From contig CM038043.1 of assembly GCA_021397845.1 (NCBI GenBank), positions 28,829,501 to 28,893,500 of the forward strand: a stretch of 64,000 nucleotides of DNA, read 5' to 3'. Source of the stretch: Areca catechu. Lineage: Eukaryota > Streptophyta > Magnoliopsida > Arecales > Arecaceae. Of this stretch, positions 44,267-54,506 are shown piece after piece; the stretch's first letter is position 1, and every line of letters begins with the position of its first letter. Under the pieces are notes generated by a model. The model saw only the letters and a list, made by a program, of their open reading frames with translations, did no database searches and was not told where the DNA came from. A program made the position numbers and the translations under genes.

Positions 44267-45660
44267 TGATGGGGACATCAGGTCAACCCTAGTTTACTAT
44301 GAATCCCTTAGTTTTTAGTCCCTTAGCCATGATTCCAATTTTGTCTTTGAGTCCAGTAATCAAGTCTTATTAGCCCTTTGAGTCTTGTAAGTAAAGCTTA
44401 AGTCAGTTGAGTCACTTGAAGTCTTGTAATCAGGGTTTTGATCATTTAAGCCCGATTGTGCCCATTGAGTCCTATATTTGTGCCTTGAGTTTTATTTTTT
44501 AGGTCTTGTTACACTTAAGTCCTGTATTTAGAGTCGACTCACATCATTAGGATTTAGAGTCAAGTTTGGGTTATGTTCTATTCAGTTGAGCTAAGTTGGT
44601 TGAGTCAGTTCATTATGAGTGTTTGTCATTTTGAGGTTTTATGTCAATTTGAGTCCTGTAATTATTTTCATTCAAGTCATATTCAAGAGAAGGACCACTA
44701 GACCCACACTCAAGTCACCAACCCAGCATCTGGACTTCCTTCATGCTGCCCAAGTCCTCCAGGAGAAGCGCCCCAACATACCAGCCCACAAGAATTCATG
44801 AAGTGGCTCCCCAGGGCCAAGTCCAAGTCCCTGGCATCCTCATTCCATCAGGCCATGATGCCCTCAGGCCTATTCTTACCTTTGGCACCCCTCCAAGCCC
44901 AGTCCAACAAGGTTGGTGCCCAAGTCTAAGCCCAGCAGGGAGTGGAAAAGTTAAAGCATCCCAAGAGAATTTCATCCCAGTCCAAGCCCATAAAGATCCT
45001 TTGACCAAGTCAAAGAAGGAGAGAAGACCAATTCTAACTAAAAGATTAAGTTTTATTTCTACTCAAATTGTGTACTCCTAGTTCTAAGCAACTTTGTAAT
45101 CATTCTCCCTATCAAATTTTGTATTCCTATCCTAACTAGGAGAGGGCATGAGAACATCTATAAATACCCCACCCCTCCACCCTCTTGTAATTAATGATCA
45201 ATTATTATGAATTATTATGAATGAATTTCTCTTGAGTTTTTCTCAAAATTTTGAGTGAATTTCTATGTGATTAAGGATATTTGTGTGATCCCTTCGGGTA
45301 TCTATATGATCCCTGCGCCCTACCTCCAAGCCACCAGCCTTCTTCACCTCTTGGCCGCCTTCTTCAAACCTCTTCCCCTTCTTCTTCTTTCAGTGATCTA
45401 ATCCCTTTTTTCCTTGTTTTCTAACCCCTGTTAGGTGATTTGTAGGTCCCTTAGAGTTTATGAATCCAAGGATTCCATCTGACTAGCTTTTGGGCCATCG
45501 GATTGAAAGCCGCGAATCCGCAAGGTTGATAGCTTTATTTTTCAGGCCGCATCTGAGAGCGTAGAGCAAACTTTTCATGAACTAATCTCCAAATCTCTGC
45601 CAGGTACACCCCTTAGACTCCTCTGGTAGTGGTATTGTAGAAGAGCTTGTCCTAACCAGG
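44267..45660 (+). repeat. 5' LTR of element J, first part
   Basis: Begins TGATGGGGACATCAGG. Upstream of the TATA box (TATAAATA, 45159-45166) it carries many copies of TTGAGTC(C/T)TGTA-like motifs (44340-44680). Frames at 44619-45081 are not genes. It is interrupted at 45660 by element C and resumes at 60879. Confidence 0.8.
45568..45660. repeat. 93-bp target duplication flanking element C, left copy
   Basis: AAACTTTTCATGAACT...CTAACCAGG, matching 60786-60878 over 93 positions with three substitutions and no gaps. The left copy ends exactly at the TG terminus of C. Confidence 0.9.
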
Positions 45661-47113
45661 TGATGGGGGACTAATATGCATGCAATTCATTTTGTATATT
45701 TTATATGTGGGGTTAGGTGCTTAATTCCCGAATTTTAGATCAAAATTAGTTGTAGAGAATTTTGTATGAATTTTTGAAGCCAAGCATGCAGATTAGAACC
45801 TAGAAAAGTACTAAAAAAGGATCGCTGGGGCTGAGAAGCCTCGGTTAGGGCAAGTTCTCCTACAATATAAAGATTGGAGGTAGAGGGGGTGTACCTGACA
45901 ACGTCTGAAGTGCCCGGTGAAGATCACAATGAAGGGATCTCTCGTTCCTCGATGGATGCAGCCTGGAAAATCGAGCCAAAGACCCGTGGATACCCGTCTT
46001 TCTGCTCGGTGGTCCGATTGAGGCGTGGCTGGAGTCATTGGATTCGTAGGAACTCGGGGACCTACAAACGACCTGTCAGGGGTTAGAAAACTCAAAGGAG
46101 ATCAAGAAAATAAAGGAAAACAGCAAAGAAAAGAAAGTTTTGGAGGGGCTGGAAGGAAGGTAGGTGGCAGGAAGATGATTGCAAACACCGGGAAGAAGAA
46201 CTCTCAAACCCCTTTATGCACACAGCAGGGTAATCACTCAAAATAATATAAGAACTCAAGGTTTATTTCATATCAAAATCTCTCCCTTCATACAGGAGGC
46301 TAGGGTCCTTTAAATAGGCCCTTAACCTTGGGCTCCAAGTAAGGGTACATTAGTCTTTACATAAGAATCCTTTTCCCCCTCAAACCCTAGCTAAAAAATA
46401 AGGAAACATTAGGTAGAAAAATCTCTAAAAATTCTCTTGACATGGCCAACACTCCAAGGATGCCTAGGGGGGATGTTGGGCTTCTAAGAGCAGCAAGGGG
46501 CCGACCCAAAGGGGCCCGGGTGCATGGGTTTGGGCCTCTGGAAGCTGGGGTGGCCTGGTAGCCAGGTAGCAGGAATATTTCCTGGTATCTTGCTTCTTAG
46601 GGGCTTGGGCTTGGCGCCTGGGCTTGATTTCTTTGGGATAAGATGCAGATGGACCTCTAAAATCATGGATTCCTTGGTATATGAATATATTTTGGCATGT
46701 GAAAGGAAATCTGGGCATCTGGAGGGCATCTGCAAGGAATTAGGGTTTCTGATTTTCCTCCTGGGGTCTTCAAATCTTCAAGCTGGGTTGGACTTGGGCT
46801 AAACTTCCATGTCTTCAATCTGGTTGGACTTGGTCTTTACTTGTATGATGTGGTCTTGAGTCTTTAGTATGCTTGTATAGGACTCAAAAAAAATAAAATT
46901 AGCTCAACATGAGCTGACTAGCATTGGACTGAACTAGCTCAACATGAGCTGACTAGTACATAACTGAAATAACAACTCAAAATACTCAAATAACAACTAA
47001 AATAGACTCAGATGAGCTAAGCCCTTATTACAGATGGACTCATAAATTATTGATCAATTTACAGAGGGTTGAAAAGCCTCTGTCTTATTCTGGTGCCTGA
47101 GGTGTCCCCACCA
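45661..47113 (-). repeat. 3' LTR of element C
   Basis: 1453 bp. Plus-strand left end TGATGGGGGACTAAT, right end GTGTCCCCACCA. TATTTAAA on the minus strand (46309-46316). Contains a repeated TTAGCTCAACATGAGCTGACTA segment (46900-46955). Frames at 45811-46802 are not genes. Confidence 0.9.
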
Positions 47114-47198
47114 ATTCTCCCGGGATGGGAGGAACTCGACCCTGTCGAGTGAAGATCAAGCTGGCTCATATATCTCTCGAGGAGGTCTGGGTTGAGGT
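47114..47198 (-). pseudogene. End of chromodomain region and polypurine tract, element C
   Basis: Minus strand: GGGAGAAT polypurine tract next to the LTR, preceded by coding remnant for the last residues after the chromodomain. Cut by D at 47198; it continues at 56049. Confidence 0.7.
47194..47198. repeat. Target-site duplication of element D (left)
   Basis: GAGGT, repeated exactly at 56049-56053. Confidence 0.92.
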
Positions 47199-48801
47199 TG
47201 GTGCGGGCACCAGACTCAGAAGAAGACTTCAGAGCTCCATCTGGATCTCTGATTAACCTTGCCCGAAGAATTAGGGTTTTTGGTTTGTAATAAGAGTTGA
47301 CTAGAGTCTACATTACCTGCATTTTATTCTGTTGAGTCATGTTGACTCAGTAGTGGACTAGGGTTTCAAAATGGGATGTTACACTTTCTTCCAAGACCAG
47401 GCAAGTGAACACCACACTCCCAGCCACACTCCCAGTCCAGGGGGCACCATATCCACATCCAGCAGCCTTTGGTCCCCACTCCACAGATGGCAACTTCCTT
47501 CTTTCATGCACCAGATAAAGAGAAGTCCACCAAGAGAGCACAAATCAAGGGGGCGGCCAAGACTTTCCCAAGTAATTCCAAGCAAAGAAGGGAAGAAGTT
47601 TTTCTTGGAAGAGAATATCAAGGGGCGCCCATTACCTGCCAAAAACACCCAAAACAAAGATGGGAAGGGCCTTGACTTAGGGAGGAAGAAAAGGAGGAGT
47701 CCAAAAGAGTTCATCCAGGGAAGGAAGAAAATTTTTCTTGAAAAATCCAAGCAAGGTGGCGCCATCTACCTGCCATTTATAACCCAAATCCTAATTTTGG
47801 GTATTTTGGCCAACCATATGTAAGGGATTTGCCCTAATTTGGAGATCCCCTCCTTTAGTCCCACATGGGAAAATATGAAACCCTTCTCCCTTGTAAAGCA
47901 TTATAAATTAAACCCTCTTGTAAGTTGAAAGGGATATCTATGAATGAAGAAAAATTATTTTTGCTATTCTCTTGTGTTGAGTAACCTAGGTTTCTCTTCT
48001 TCCACACTATTCTAAGTGTTGAGCTCCGTGAGGGGGTAATCCAGGTTCCATTGGAGCCTTGAGGAGGTGAGAGATCTCCATCTTTATCCAAAACCCTAGG
48101 TTAGCCACTTAAAAATCCAAAACCCTAGCCGCCCTTCATTATTTTCAATCCATCGAACCCTAGCTCCTTCCATCTCCCACGGCCTCTCTCTCTCTACAAG
48201 TCCAGGCCATCCACCTTCATCCAGATCCAGTCCGGCTACTTCAGATCCAGAGCAAGTTCCAAGGAAAATCACATCAGCTTCCAGGAGAATCCAGTTTTCA
48301 GCAATTTCAATCTTCAAGTTCATCAACCTGGTAAATTTTTCCCTTGACTCTCTGATTCCATCAATTATTTTTCTTCTATTCCAGATCTTGAGTTCAGGAG
48401 AAGCCAACCCGCCAAAGGACCAGTATTGGAGGATCCATTGCGAAGATATCTGAATCCGAGGATCCAACAATCTGCTCGGGAGAGTTCTTCCACCAAAATC
48501 TGTGAAGATCATTGTCTGGTTAGGTAAACCATCTCTTCTCTCTATTTCTGTTCTGTTGAAAGTTCGGAGCGAAACCCTAGGTCTGGGAGTTTCTCAACCC
48601 CCAGCGATCCGTTGCTTCTGAACTACTCTGATAATTTAGTTTCCTTAAAATTGTGCTTTCAATTATCATATTAGTATCTTTCAATATTAGGTTAACTTTT
48701 CTTTGATTTGAAGCCAACTTCTACAAACATATAAAAACAACAAAAAAATTAGTTAATCTTAATTTACTTCCATATCGCATCCCTTTATTTGTTCTGCATC
48801 A
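47199..48801 (+). repeat. 5' LTR of element D
   Basis: TGGTGCGGGCACC...GTTCTGCATCA. TATA-like TATAAATT at 47902-47909. Donor-like CCTGGTAAAT (GT at 48331), acceptor-like TATTCCAG ending 48384, and a second donor-like GGTAAACC near 48524. Long frames inside it (47371-47823, 47379-47765, 48096-48512) recur in the 3' LTR, in part shortened, and are not supported as genes. Confidence 0.95.
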
Positions 48802-48805
48802 TTTT

Positions 48806-48823
48806 TGGTATCAGAGCCCAGTC
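48806..48823 (+). other. Primer binding site, element D
   Basis: TGGTATCAGAGCCCAGTC, a perfect first 12 bases for initiator tRNA-Met, four bases after the LTR. Confidence 0.9.
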
Positions 48824-49711
48824 TAGGGTTTCTGATTTGCTTTCTTGCTTGTTTTGATTGTTTTCTCTTTTTATTTTGTCTGCTCGAAGTAGACTCCCCA
48901 GGACGTCCGGTCCTAGGAACTAAGCGAGGCGCAAGCCTCCTCCTTCCATTCCACGGGGTGTTCCTAGGGCGTGTAGGGGATCCATTGGGTTATAACTTCG
49001 TAGCAGGGATTATAAACGGGGAAGACAATCTAGTTGCAGCCTGTAATTGCCCTGTTTTCTGAATTATTTCTCCCTGAATAAAACTCAGAATTGCATGATT
49101 TTTACTTCGTTGAAACCAGTATAATTGAAACTATTTTCCATAATTTTTCTGTGATTTATTGGTTTCGGTAAAAATTCTGATCATTAAAATACAACAACTC
49201 TATTTTTTGTGTTCTGCAATTCAATTCTTTTTGGAGTGATCATCTCATAATTTACTTAAGGGCAATTGAGCATCTAAGATAAGGGGAGGAGTTGATTACC
49301 TCTCCTTAGCCCAAAACCACCATCCAATCATTCGAACCTAGACCTAATTTAAAATCAGTTAGACCTAATTTGCTCTAGTGGGCTAGGGATACCAATTGGT
49401 CGGGTCTAGGCTAGTGTTGAGTCAGTTTGCCGAGTTATTCTGTGTGTGCTTAGCACTCAGTGTCTAGAACGGTGGTTCAGGGATCCATTCCTGAAGGGCT
49501 TGTGTGCTGGTCCGCCTACCTGGCCAATCACTGATTGGTGTCTAGGATTGGCAATCAGGGACCTAACACTCCCCTTACACCTGCCAGGCTGAGTCCTGAG
49601 TTACTACAGGCTAGCTTGCCACTATGATTGGGCATCTAGTTTGGACTCTAGGTCTAGTGATCCAGTAGTCGATTTAGTCTAGTCTCATTTTGTGTGCTTG
49701 CTTGAATCATC
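48824..49711 (+). other. Leader of element D
   Basis: 888-bp leader. The block 49370-49690 is shared almost base for base with B and C. It contains nested inverted repeats: GCCAATC (49523), TGATTGG (49532), GATTGGC (49546) and CAATCAG (49552). Candidate dimerisation or packaging element. A small frame at 48805-49062 is not a gene. Confidence 0.6.
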
Positions 49712-51022
49712 ATGTCTACCAGAAACGGAGTGCCATATCAACCTGGTCAAACCCAACCTGATTTAGAGGCCACGATCAGAACTCTTACTGAAAGTATGGC
49801 TAAAATGAATCAGGATATGACAAATACTGTGGCCCAGTTTAGCACACAAATTCATGAGGATCTTACCCAACTTAGGGACCGAGTCCAAGTACTTGAAGAA
49901 CCTAGACATCGGAATTGGACTCCTGACCCCGATTTTAATGTGCCTCAACCTCACCCACATCAGGAGCCTAGAAGGCCTTTATATAGAGATCCTGAACCTA
50001 ATCATAGGAGGCCTGACCCAGAGCCTGAAGATAGAGATGATAGGTTCATCAGGAACATCAAATTAGATGCACCCACTTTTGATGGTAGTCTGAACCCTAA
50101 GGTGTATTCTGATTGGGAGGGTGAGATGGACCAATACTTTGAGTGGTATGCTATGTCTGAGGAGAGGAAATACAAGTTTGCCAAGATGAAATTAGTGCGT
50201 CAAGCTAGGTTATACTGGGGGAACATTGAGCTAACCACTAGGAGACGGAATGTTGAGCCCATAACCACTTGGCAGGGTATGAAAGAAAAACTGAGAGATA
50301 AATACCTACCCATTTCATACCAGCAAAATCTGTTAGACCAATGGCAAAACCTGAAACAAGGAAACCGATCTGTCTCAGACTACATAGCTACTTTTGATGA
50401 ATACCTAATGAGATGTGATGTGAGTGAAGCCCACGAAGTCACTTTGTCTAGATTTAGGGCTGGACTGAGGGAAGATATCAAGAGAGAACTATTTCTGAGA
50501 GAGGTTACTGATCTAGACCAAGCCTACCAGATTGCACTGAACACTGAGAAATTTCAGAGAGGACCTATACCTTCTAGGGTTAGTGCCCCAATCCCAAGGA
50601 ATGGACCTAGCCAAGTTATCCCTAGTAAACCTTTTCAGGGTACTTCTACCCCTAGGCCCATGGACAAAGGTAAGGCACCTGACACCCAGAGAACCCCTAG
50701 TTCAAATATCACCTGTTTTAAGTGTCAGAAACCAGGTCACATTTTCAGTCAGTGTACTGCCATAGCCTGTTTCAAGTGTCATAAGGTAGGTCATGTTGCT
50801 AGCCAGTGCCCACGTAGATCCCTTTACATAGAAGAGGGAGAGAATGATAATTCCGAGCCCAGTGAGGAATTTGAAGAAGAAGTTTATGAGGCCGGAATGA
50901 ATTTGGTTGAGGAGTATGAAGGAGAGGAGGAACCCAATGAATCTGACCAATTAGGAGTTGTAAGATGCATCCTATCCCAGAATCTAGTTCAAGAGGATTG
51001 GCGTAGGACTAACATCCTATAG
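49712..51022 (+). CDS. gag: Gag of element D
   Basis: 436 residues. The start MSTRNGVPYQPG is kept in B and C (MSTRSGVSYHPP, MSTSSGVSYHPP). Residues 19-65 form a coiled-coil-like helix. Residues 70-115 are Pro/Arg-rich (EPRRPLYRDPEPNHRRPDPE), the likely source of the repeats in C. The capsid domain spans about 118-300 (PTFDGSLNPKVYSDWEGEMDQYF, WQGMKEKLRDKYLP). Two CCHC knuckles follow, C335-C348 (CFKCQKPGHIFSQC) and C353-C366 (CFKCHKVGHVASQC), then an acidic tail. It forms the cytoplasmic particle and packages the RNA. The TAG at 51020 probably interrupts what was one gag-pol frame, since protease follows in the same frame. Confidence 0.93.
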   Translation: MSTRNGVPYQPGQTQPDLEATIRTLTESMAKMNQDMTNTVAQFSTQIHEDLTQLRDRVQVLEEPRHRNWTPDPDFNVPQPHPHQEPRRPLYRDPEPNHRRPDPEPEDRDDRFIRNIKLDAPTFDGSLNPKVYSDWEGEMDQYFEWYAMSEERKYKFAKMKLVRQARLYWGNIELTTRRRNVEPITTWQGMKEKLRDKYLPISYQQNLLDQWQNLKQGNRSVSDYIATFDEYLMRCDVSEAHEVTLSRFRAGLREDIKRELFLREVTDLDQAYQIALNTEKFQRGPIPSRVSAPIPRNGPSQVIPSKPFQGTSTPRPMDKGKAPDTQRTPSSNITCFKCQKPGHIFSQCTAIACFKCHKVGHVASQCPRRSLYIEEGENDNSEPSEEFEEEVYEAGMNLVEEYEGEEEPNESDQLGVVRCILSQNLVQEDWRRTNIL

Positions 51023-51394
51023 ACTTTTCTTAAATTAGGAGATAAGGTATGTAAGATCATCATAGATAGTGGGAGCTGTGTAAATGCCATCTCTACTAGA
51101 ACTATCAAGATGTTAGGCTTAATCCCAGTTCCCCATCCCAACCCCTATAAGGTTTCTTGGGTAGATTCTACCTCCATACCCATCCAGTCTAGATGTCAAG
51201 TCCAAATCCAAATGCAATCTTATCACGAAAAGATTTGGTGCGATGTCTTACCCATGGGGGTGAGCAGTATAATTCTCGGAAGACCTTGGTTGTATGATCA
51301 TGATGCCACCCTCTTAGGAAAATCCAATACCTGTGTCTTTAGTTTCAATGGGAAGAAGATTACGATCCATTCAATTCCCCTAAGGACAAGGTAA
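51023..51394 (+). pseudogene. Protease of element D
   Basis: In the gag frame directly after the TAG at 51020. Active site IIIDSGSCVNAIS, with Asp-Ser-Gly at 51065-51073, then SIILGRPWLYDHDATL, the second conserved protease segment (GRPWL). It ends at a stop at 51392 because the reading frame slips by one base in a run of C at about 51377-51380; the homologous continuation is in the next frame and leads into RT. Confidence 0.88.
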
Positions 51395-51420
51395 CTAAAG
51401 GAGCCGGTAAGGTTAAGGAG

Positions 51421-53616
51421 ATGAAAACTGGAGTGAACCTAATCAGTGCTAAGGATCTAGAACAAGAAATTCATAGTGGTTCACCCATCTGGATGTTGAC
51501 TGCTAAGGAACTTAGAACTTCGGAACCCTCAGAGCCTCCTCAAGAAGTTAAACCTGTGTTAAAAGAATTTGAGGATGTCTTTCCCGAGGATTTGCCAGAC
51601 CACCTTCCACCTCTTAGGGATATCCAGCATGCCATAGATCTAATCCCAGGAGCGACTTTGCCCAACTTGCCCCATTACAGGATGAATCCATCTGAGCATG
51701 AAGAACTGCAAAAGCAGGTTGGAGAATTATTGAGGAAGGGGTTTATTAGAGAAAGTCTTAGCCCTTGTGCAGTCCCAGCCTTACTGACCCCGAAGAAAGA
51801 TGGCACGTGGAGGATGTGTGTTGACAGTCGTGCCATCAATAAAATTACAATCAAATATAGGTTTCCCATCCCTAGACTAGATGACATGCTTGATATGATG
51901 GCTGGTGCAATGGTTTTTTCTAAGATTGATCTCAAAAGCGGCTATCATCAGGTTAGGATTAGACCCGGGGATGAATGGAAAACTGCTTTCAAAACTAAGG
52001 ATGGTCTTTATGAATGGGTTGTTATGCCTTTTGGGTTGTCCAATGCCCCTAGTACTTTCATGAGAATTATGACCCAGGTACTTAGAGCTTTCATAGGAAA
52101 ATTTGTGGTGGTCTATTTTGATGACATCCTGATCTATAGTAAGACCCCAGCAGATCACCTAGGCCACCTTAGAGCAGTCTGCCAAGTTTTGAGGAATGAT
52201 AGACTCTACGGTAATCTTAAGAAGTGTGAATTCATGACTAGTAGAGTTATCTTTCTTGGTTTTGTAGTAACCCCTGACGGCGTGGCGGCCAATCCTGAGA
52301 AGATTAGGTCCATAGTAGACTGGCCAGAGCCAACCAATGTGCATGAAGTTAGAAGTTTCCATGGCTTGGCTACCTTCTATAGGCGATTCATCAAGGGGTT
52401 TAGTACTTTAGCTGCTCCTATCACTGATTGTATTAGGAAGGGAGAATTTCATTGGACTAAGTCAGCCCATAAAGCCTTCCTAGATCTTAAGGATAAAATG
52501 ACCCAGGCACCCATTCTGAGATTACCCGATTTTTCTAAAGTATTTGAGGTTGCCTGTGATGCTTCAGGTGTAGGAATAGGTGGAGTCCTAAGCCAAGAGA
52601 ATCATCCCATAGCATTCTTTAGTGAAAAACTTAATGATGCTAAGCTTAGGTATTCTACCTATGATAAGGAATTTTATGCGGTGGTGCAAGCTTTGCGTTA
52701 TTGGAGACATTATTTGCTACCGCAGGAATTTGTACTATTTTCGGACCATGAGGCTCTTAAATTTCTGAACTCCCAAAAGAAGCTTAACCCTAGGCATGCT
52801 AAGTGGGTAGAATATATCCAGTCCTATACTTTTATCCTGAAACATAAGGCTGGAGTTGAGAATAAGGTAGCTGATGCCCTTAGTCGCCGATCTCTGTTAT
52901 TAACTTCTGTTAGAACTGAGGTCATAGGGTTTGAACAAATCAAAGAGGAATATGAGTCTTGTCCGGATTTCACAACTGTGTATCAGGATCTAGTTCAAGG
53001 ACCATCTAGTAATCACCAGGATTATACCCTTGTAGATGGTTTTTTGTTCTTCAAAAATAGGCTTTGCATCCCTAGAACTTCTCTTAGGGAATTTTTGATT
53101 TGGGAAATCCATGCTGGAGGTTTAGCCGGCCATTTTGGAAAAGACAAGACCATTCTTGCTATTGAAGACCACTTTTTCTGGCCTAGCTTGAAAAGGGATG
53201 TAGCTAATATTGTAGCTAGATGTCGAACCTGCGCTGTTGCCAAACAGCGAAAACAAAACACTGGCCTTTATACCCCACTCCCTGTCCCAGATCGTCCTTG
53301 GCAAGATGTGAGTATGGATTTTGTGTTAGGTTTACCTAAGACCCAGAGGAGACATGATTCTATCTGTGTCGTTGTCGACCGATTCTCTAAAATGGCCCAC
53401 TTCTTGCCTTGTTCCCAAACCTTTGATGCGTCTAAGGTAGCCACACTTTTCTTCAATGAGATAGTTAGACTCCATGGCCTACCTAAGACAATCGTTTCAG
53501 ATAGGGATGTCCGGTTCACCAGTTACTTTTGGAAGACCCTTTGGCATAAGTTAGGGACAAACTTAAGTTTTCAACTGCCTATCATCCCCAAACTGATGGC
53601 CAAACTGAAGTGGTGA
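51421..53616 (+). CDS. pol: RT, RNase H and integrase core of element D
   Basis: 731 codons. RT: HYRMNPSEHEEL, KKDGTWRMCVDSRAINKIT, FSKIDLKSGYHQVRI, MPFGLSNAPSTFMR and the active site YFDD at residues 232-235. RNase H: first Asp at 380 (ACDASGVGIGGVL), later YSTYDKEFYAVVQALRYWRH and VADALSRR. Integrase zinc finger H564, H571, C601, C604; catalytic Asp 633 (VSMDFVLGLP) and Asp 694 (IVSDRDVRF). The frame slips in a T run at about 53569-53572, so its last 20 or so residues are out of register and it ends before the catalytic Glu, whose codon is at 53607. Copies RNA to DNA and inserts it; the order RT, RNase H, integrase is Ty3/gypsy. Confidence 0.93.
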   Translation: MKTGVNLISAKDLEQEIHSGSPIWMLTAKELRTSEPSEPPQEVKPVLKEFEDVFPEDLPDHLPPLRDIQHAIDLIPGATLPNLPHYRMNPSEHEELQKQVGELLRKGFIRESLSPCAVPALLTPKKDGTWRMCVDSRAINKITIKYRFPIPRLDDMLDMMAGAMVFSKIDLKSGYHQVRIRPGDEWKTAFKTKDGLYEWVVMPFGLSNAPSTFMRIMTQVLRAFIGKFVVVYFDDILIYSKTPADHLGHLRAVCQVLRNDRLYGNLKKCEFMTSRVIFLGFVVTPDGVAANPEKIRSIVDWPEPTNVHEVRSFHGLATFYRRFIKGFSTLAAPITDCIRKGEFHWTKSAHKAFLDLKDKMTQAPILRLPDFSKVFEVACDASGVGIGGVLSQENHPIAFFSEKLNDAKLRYSTYDKEFYAVVQALRYWRHYLLPQEFVLFSDHEALKFLNSQKKLNPRHAKWVEYIQSYTFILKHKAGVENKVADALSRRSLLLTSVRTEVIGFEQIKEEYESCPDFTTVYQDLVQGPSSNHQDYTLVDGFLFFKNRLCIPRTSLREFLIWEIHAGGLAGHFGKDKTILAIEDHFFWPSLKRDVANIVARCRTCAVAKQRKQNTGLYTPLPVPDRPWQDVSMDFVLGLPKTQRRHDSICVVVDRFSKMAHFLPCSQTFDASKVATLFFNEIVRLHGLPKTIVSDRDVRFTSYFWKTLWHKLGTNLSFQLPIIPKLMAKLKW

Positions 53617-54506
53617 ACCGTAGCCTAGGAAATCTGCTGAGATGTCTTGTTGGTGAAAACACCAGAAATTGGGATTTATACCTACCAAGGGCAGAATTTG
53701 CGTACAATGACTCGGTCAATAGGTCTACGGGTAAGAGTCCATTTGAAATTGTACATGGGTACAAACCTCACACACCTCTTGACCTAGTCCCTTTACCTGT
53801 CCACACTCGAGTCTCCGAGTCTGCTGAGAATTTTGCACAGCATGTAAAAGACTTGCATAAAGAAATTCATGCCAAAATAAATTTAAGTAATGAAACTTAT
53901 AAGAAGTTGGCTGATACTCAAAGGCGAGTCAAATCTTTTGTTGAGGGAGACTATGTGATGATTAGGTTAAGGCCTGAACGGTTTCCTCCTGGAACCGTTA
54001 GAAAGTTACATGCTAGGGGAGCTGGACCATTCAGAGTGGTAAAGAGAGTAGGATCCAATGCCTATGTGCTCGAGTTGCCTCCAGAACTAGGCATTAGCTC
54101 TACTTTCAACATTACAGACTTAGTAGAGTACAGGGAGCCAGCTGTGATTCCTAGTGAGCCTTTTGAGCCTAACCCTATCATTGAGAGTGATCCCGATCCT
54201 GTGTGTCCACCAACAAACTGGCCTGTGAGGAAAGAGCAGATTGAAAAGATCCTGGATGATCAGGTTATCTCTACTCGTAATCGAGGATACCAAAGGTACC
54301 TGGTCCGCTGGCAAGGAAGGCCAGATTCTGATGACTCTTGGATCTCCCGAGAAGAATTACAAGAATTGGACCCAGACCTCTTGGAGAGATACCAGAGCCA
54401 ACTTGAGCCTTACTCGACAGGGTCGAGTTCCTCCCACCCTGGGAGAATTGGTGTGGGCACCAGACTCAGAAGAAGACTTCAAAGCTCCATCTGGATCTCT
54501 GATTAA
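53610..54506 (+). CDS. Integrase C-terminus and chromodomain of element D
   Basis: 298 codons continuing the integrase after the T-run slip. It holds the end of the core (LPRAEFAYNDSVNRSTGKSP), the conserved YVMIRLRPERFPPGTVRKLH and AGPFRVVKRVGSNAYVLELP segment, LGISSTFNITDLVEYREPA, and the chromodomain at about 54236-54400 (IEKILDDQVISTRNRGYQRY, LVRWQGRPDSDDSWI) with its aromatic cage positions. Chromodomains of this class are thought to steer insertion to heterochromatin. The frame runs through the polypurine tract and 58 bp into the 3' LTR, stopping at 54504. The start shown is only where the frame opens. Confidence 0.88.
   Translation: MVNRSLGNLLRCLVGENTRNWDLYLPRAEFAYNDSVNRSTGKSPFEIVHGYKPHTPLDLVPLPVHTRVSESAENFAQHVKDLHKEIHAKINLSNETYKKLADTQRRVKSFVEGDYVMIRLRPERFPPGTVRKLHARGAGPFRVVKRVGSNAYVLELPPELGISSTFNITDLVEYREPAVIPSEPFEPNPIIESDPDPVCPPTNWPVRKEQIEKILDDQVISTRNRGYQRYLVRWQGRPDSDDSWISREELQELDPDLLERYQSQLEPYSTGSSSSHPGRIGVGTRLRRRLQSSIWISD
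54441..54448 (+). other. Polypurine tract, element D
   Basis: GGGAGAAT directly before the 3' LTR, inside the end of the integrase frame. Confidence 0.85.

Noticed and set aside
44743..45081. 112-codon frame in LTR J
   Set aside because: Related LTRs do not keep it, and it lies just upstream of the TATA box.
47371..47823. 150-codon frame starting MGCYTFFQDQ
   Set aside because: Lies in the D LTR and is frameshifted in the 3' LTR copy (54621-54902), so it is not kept as a gene.
48096..48512. 138-codon minus-strand frame
   Set aside because: LTR sequence of D on the antisense strand; shortened in the other LTR by a small indel.
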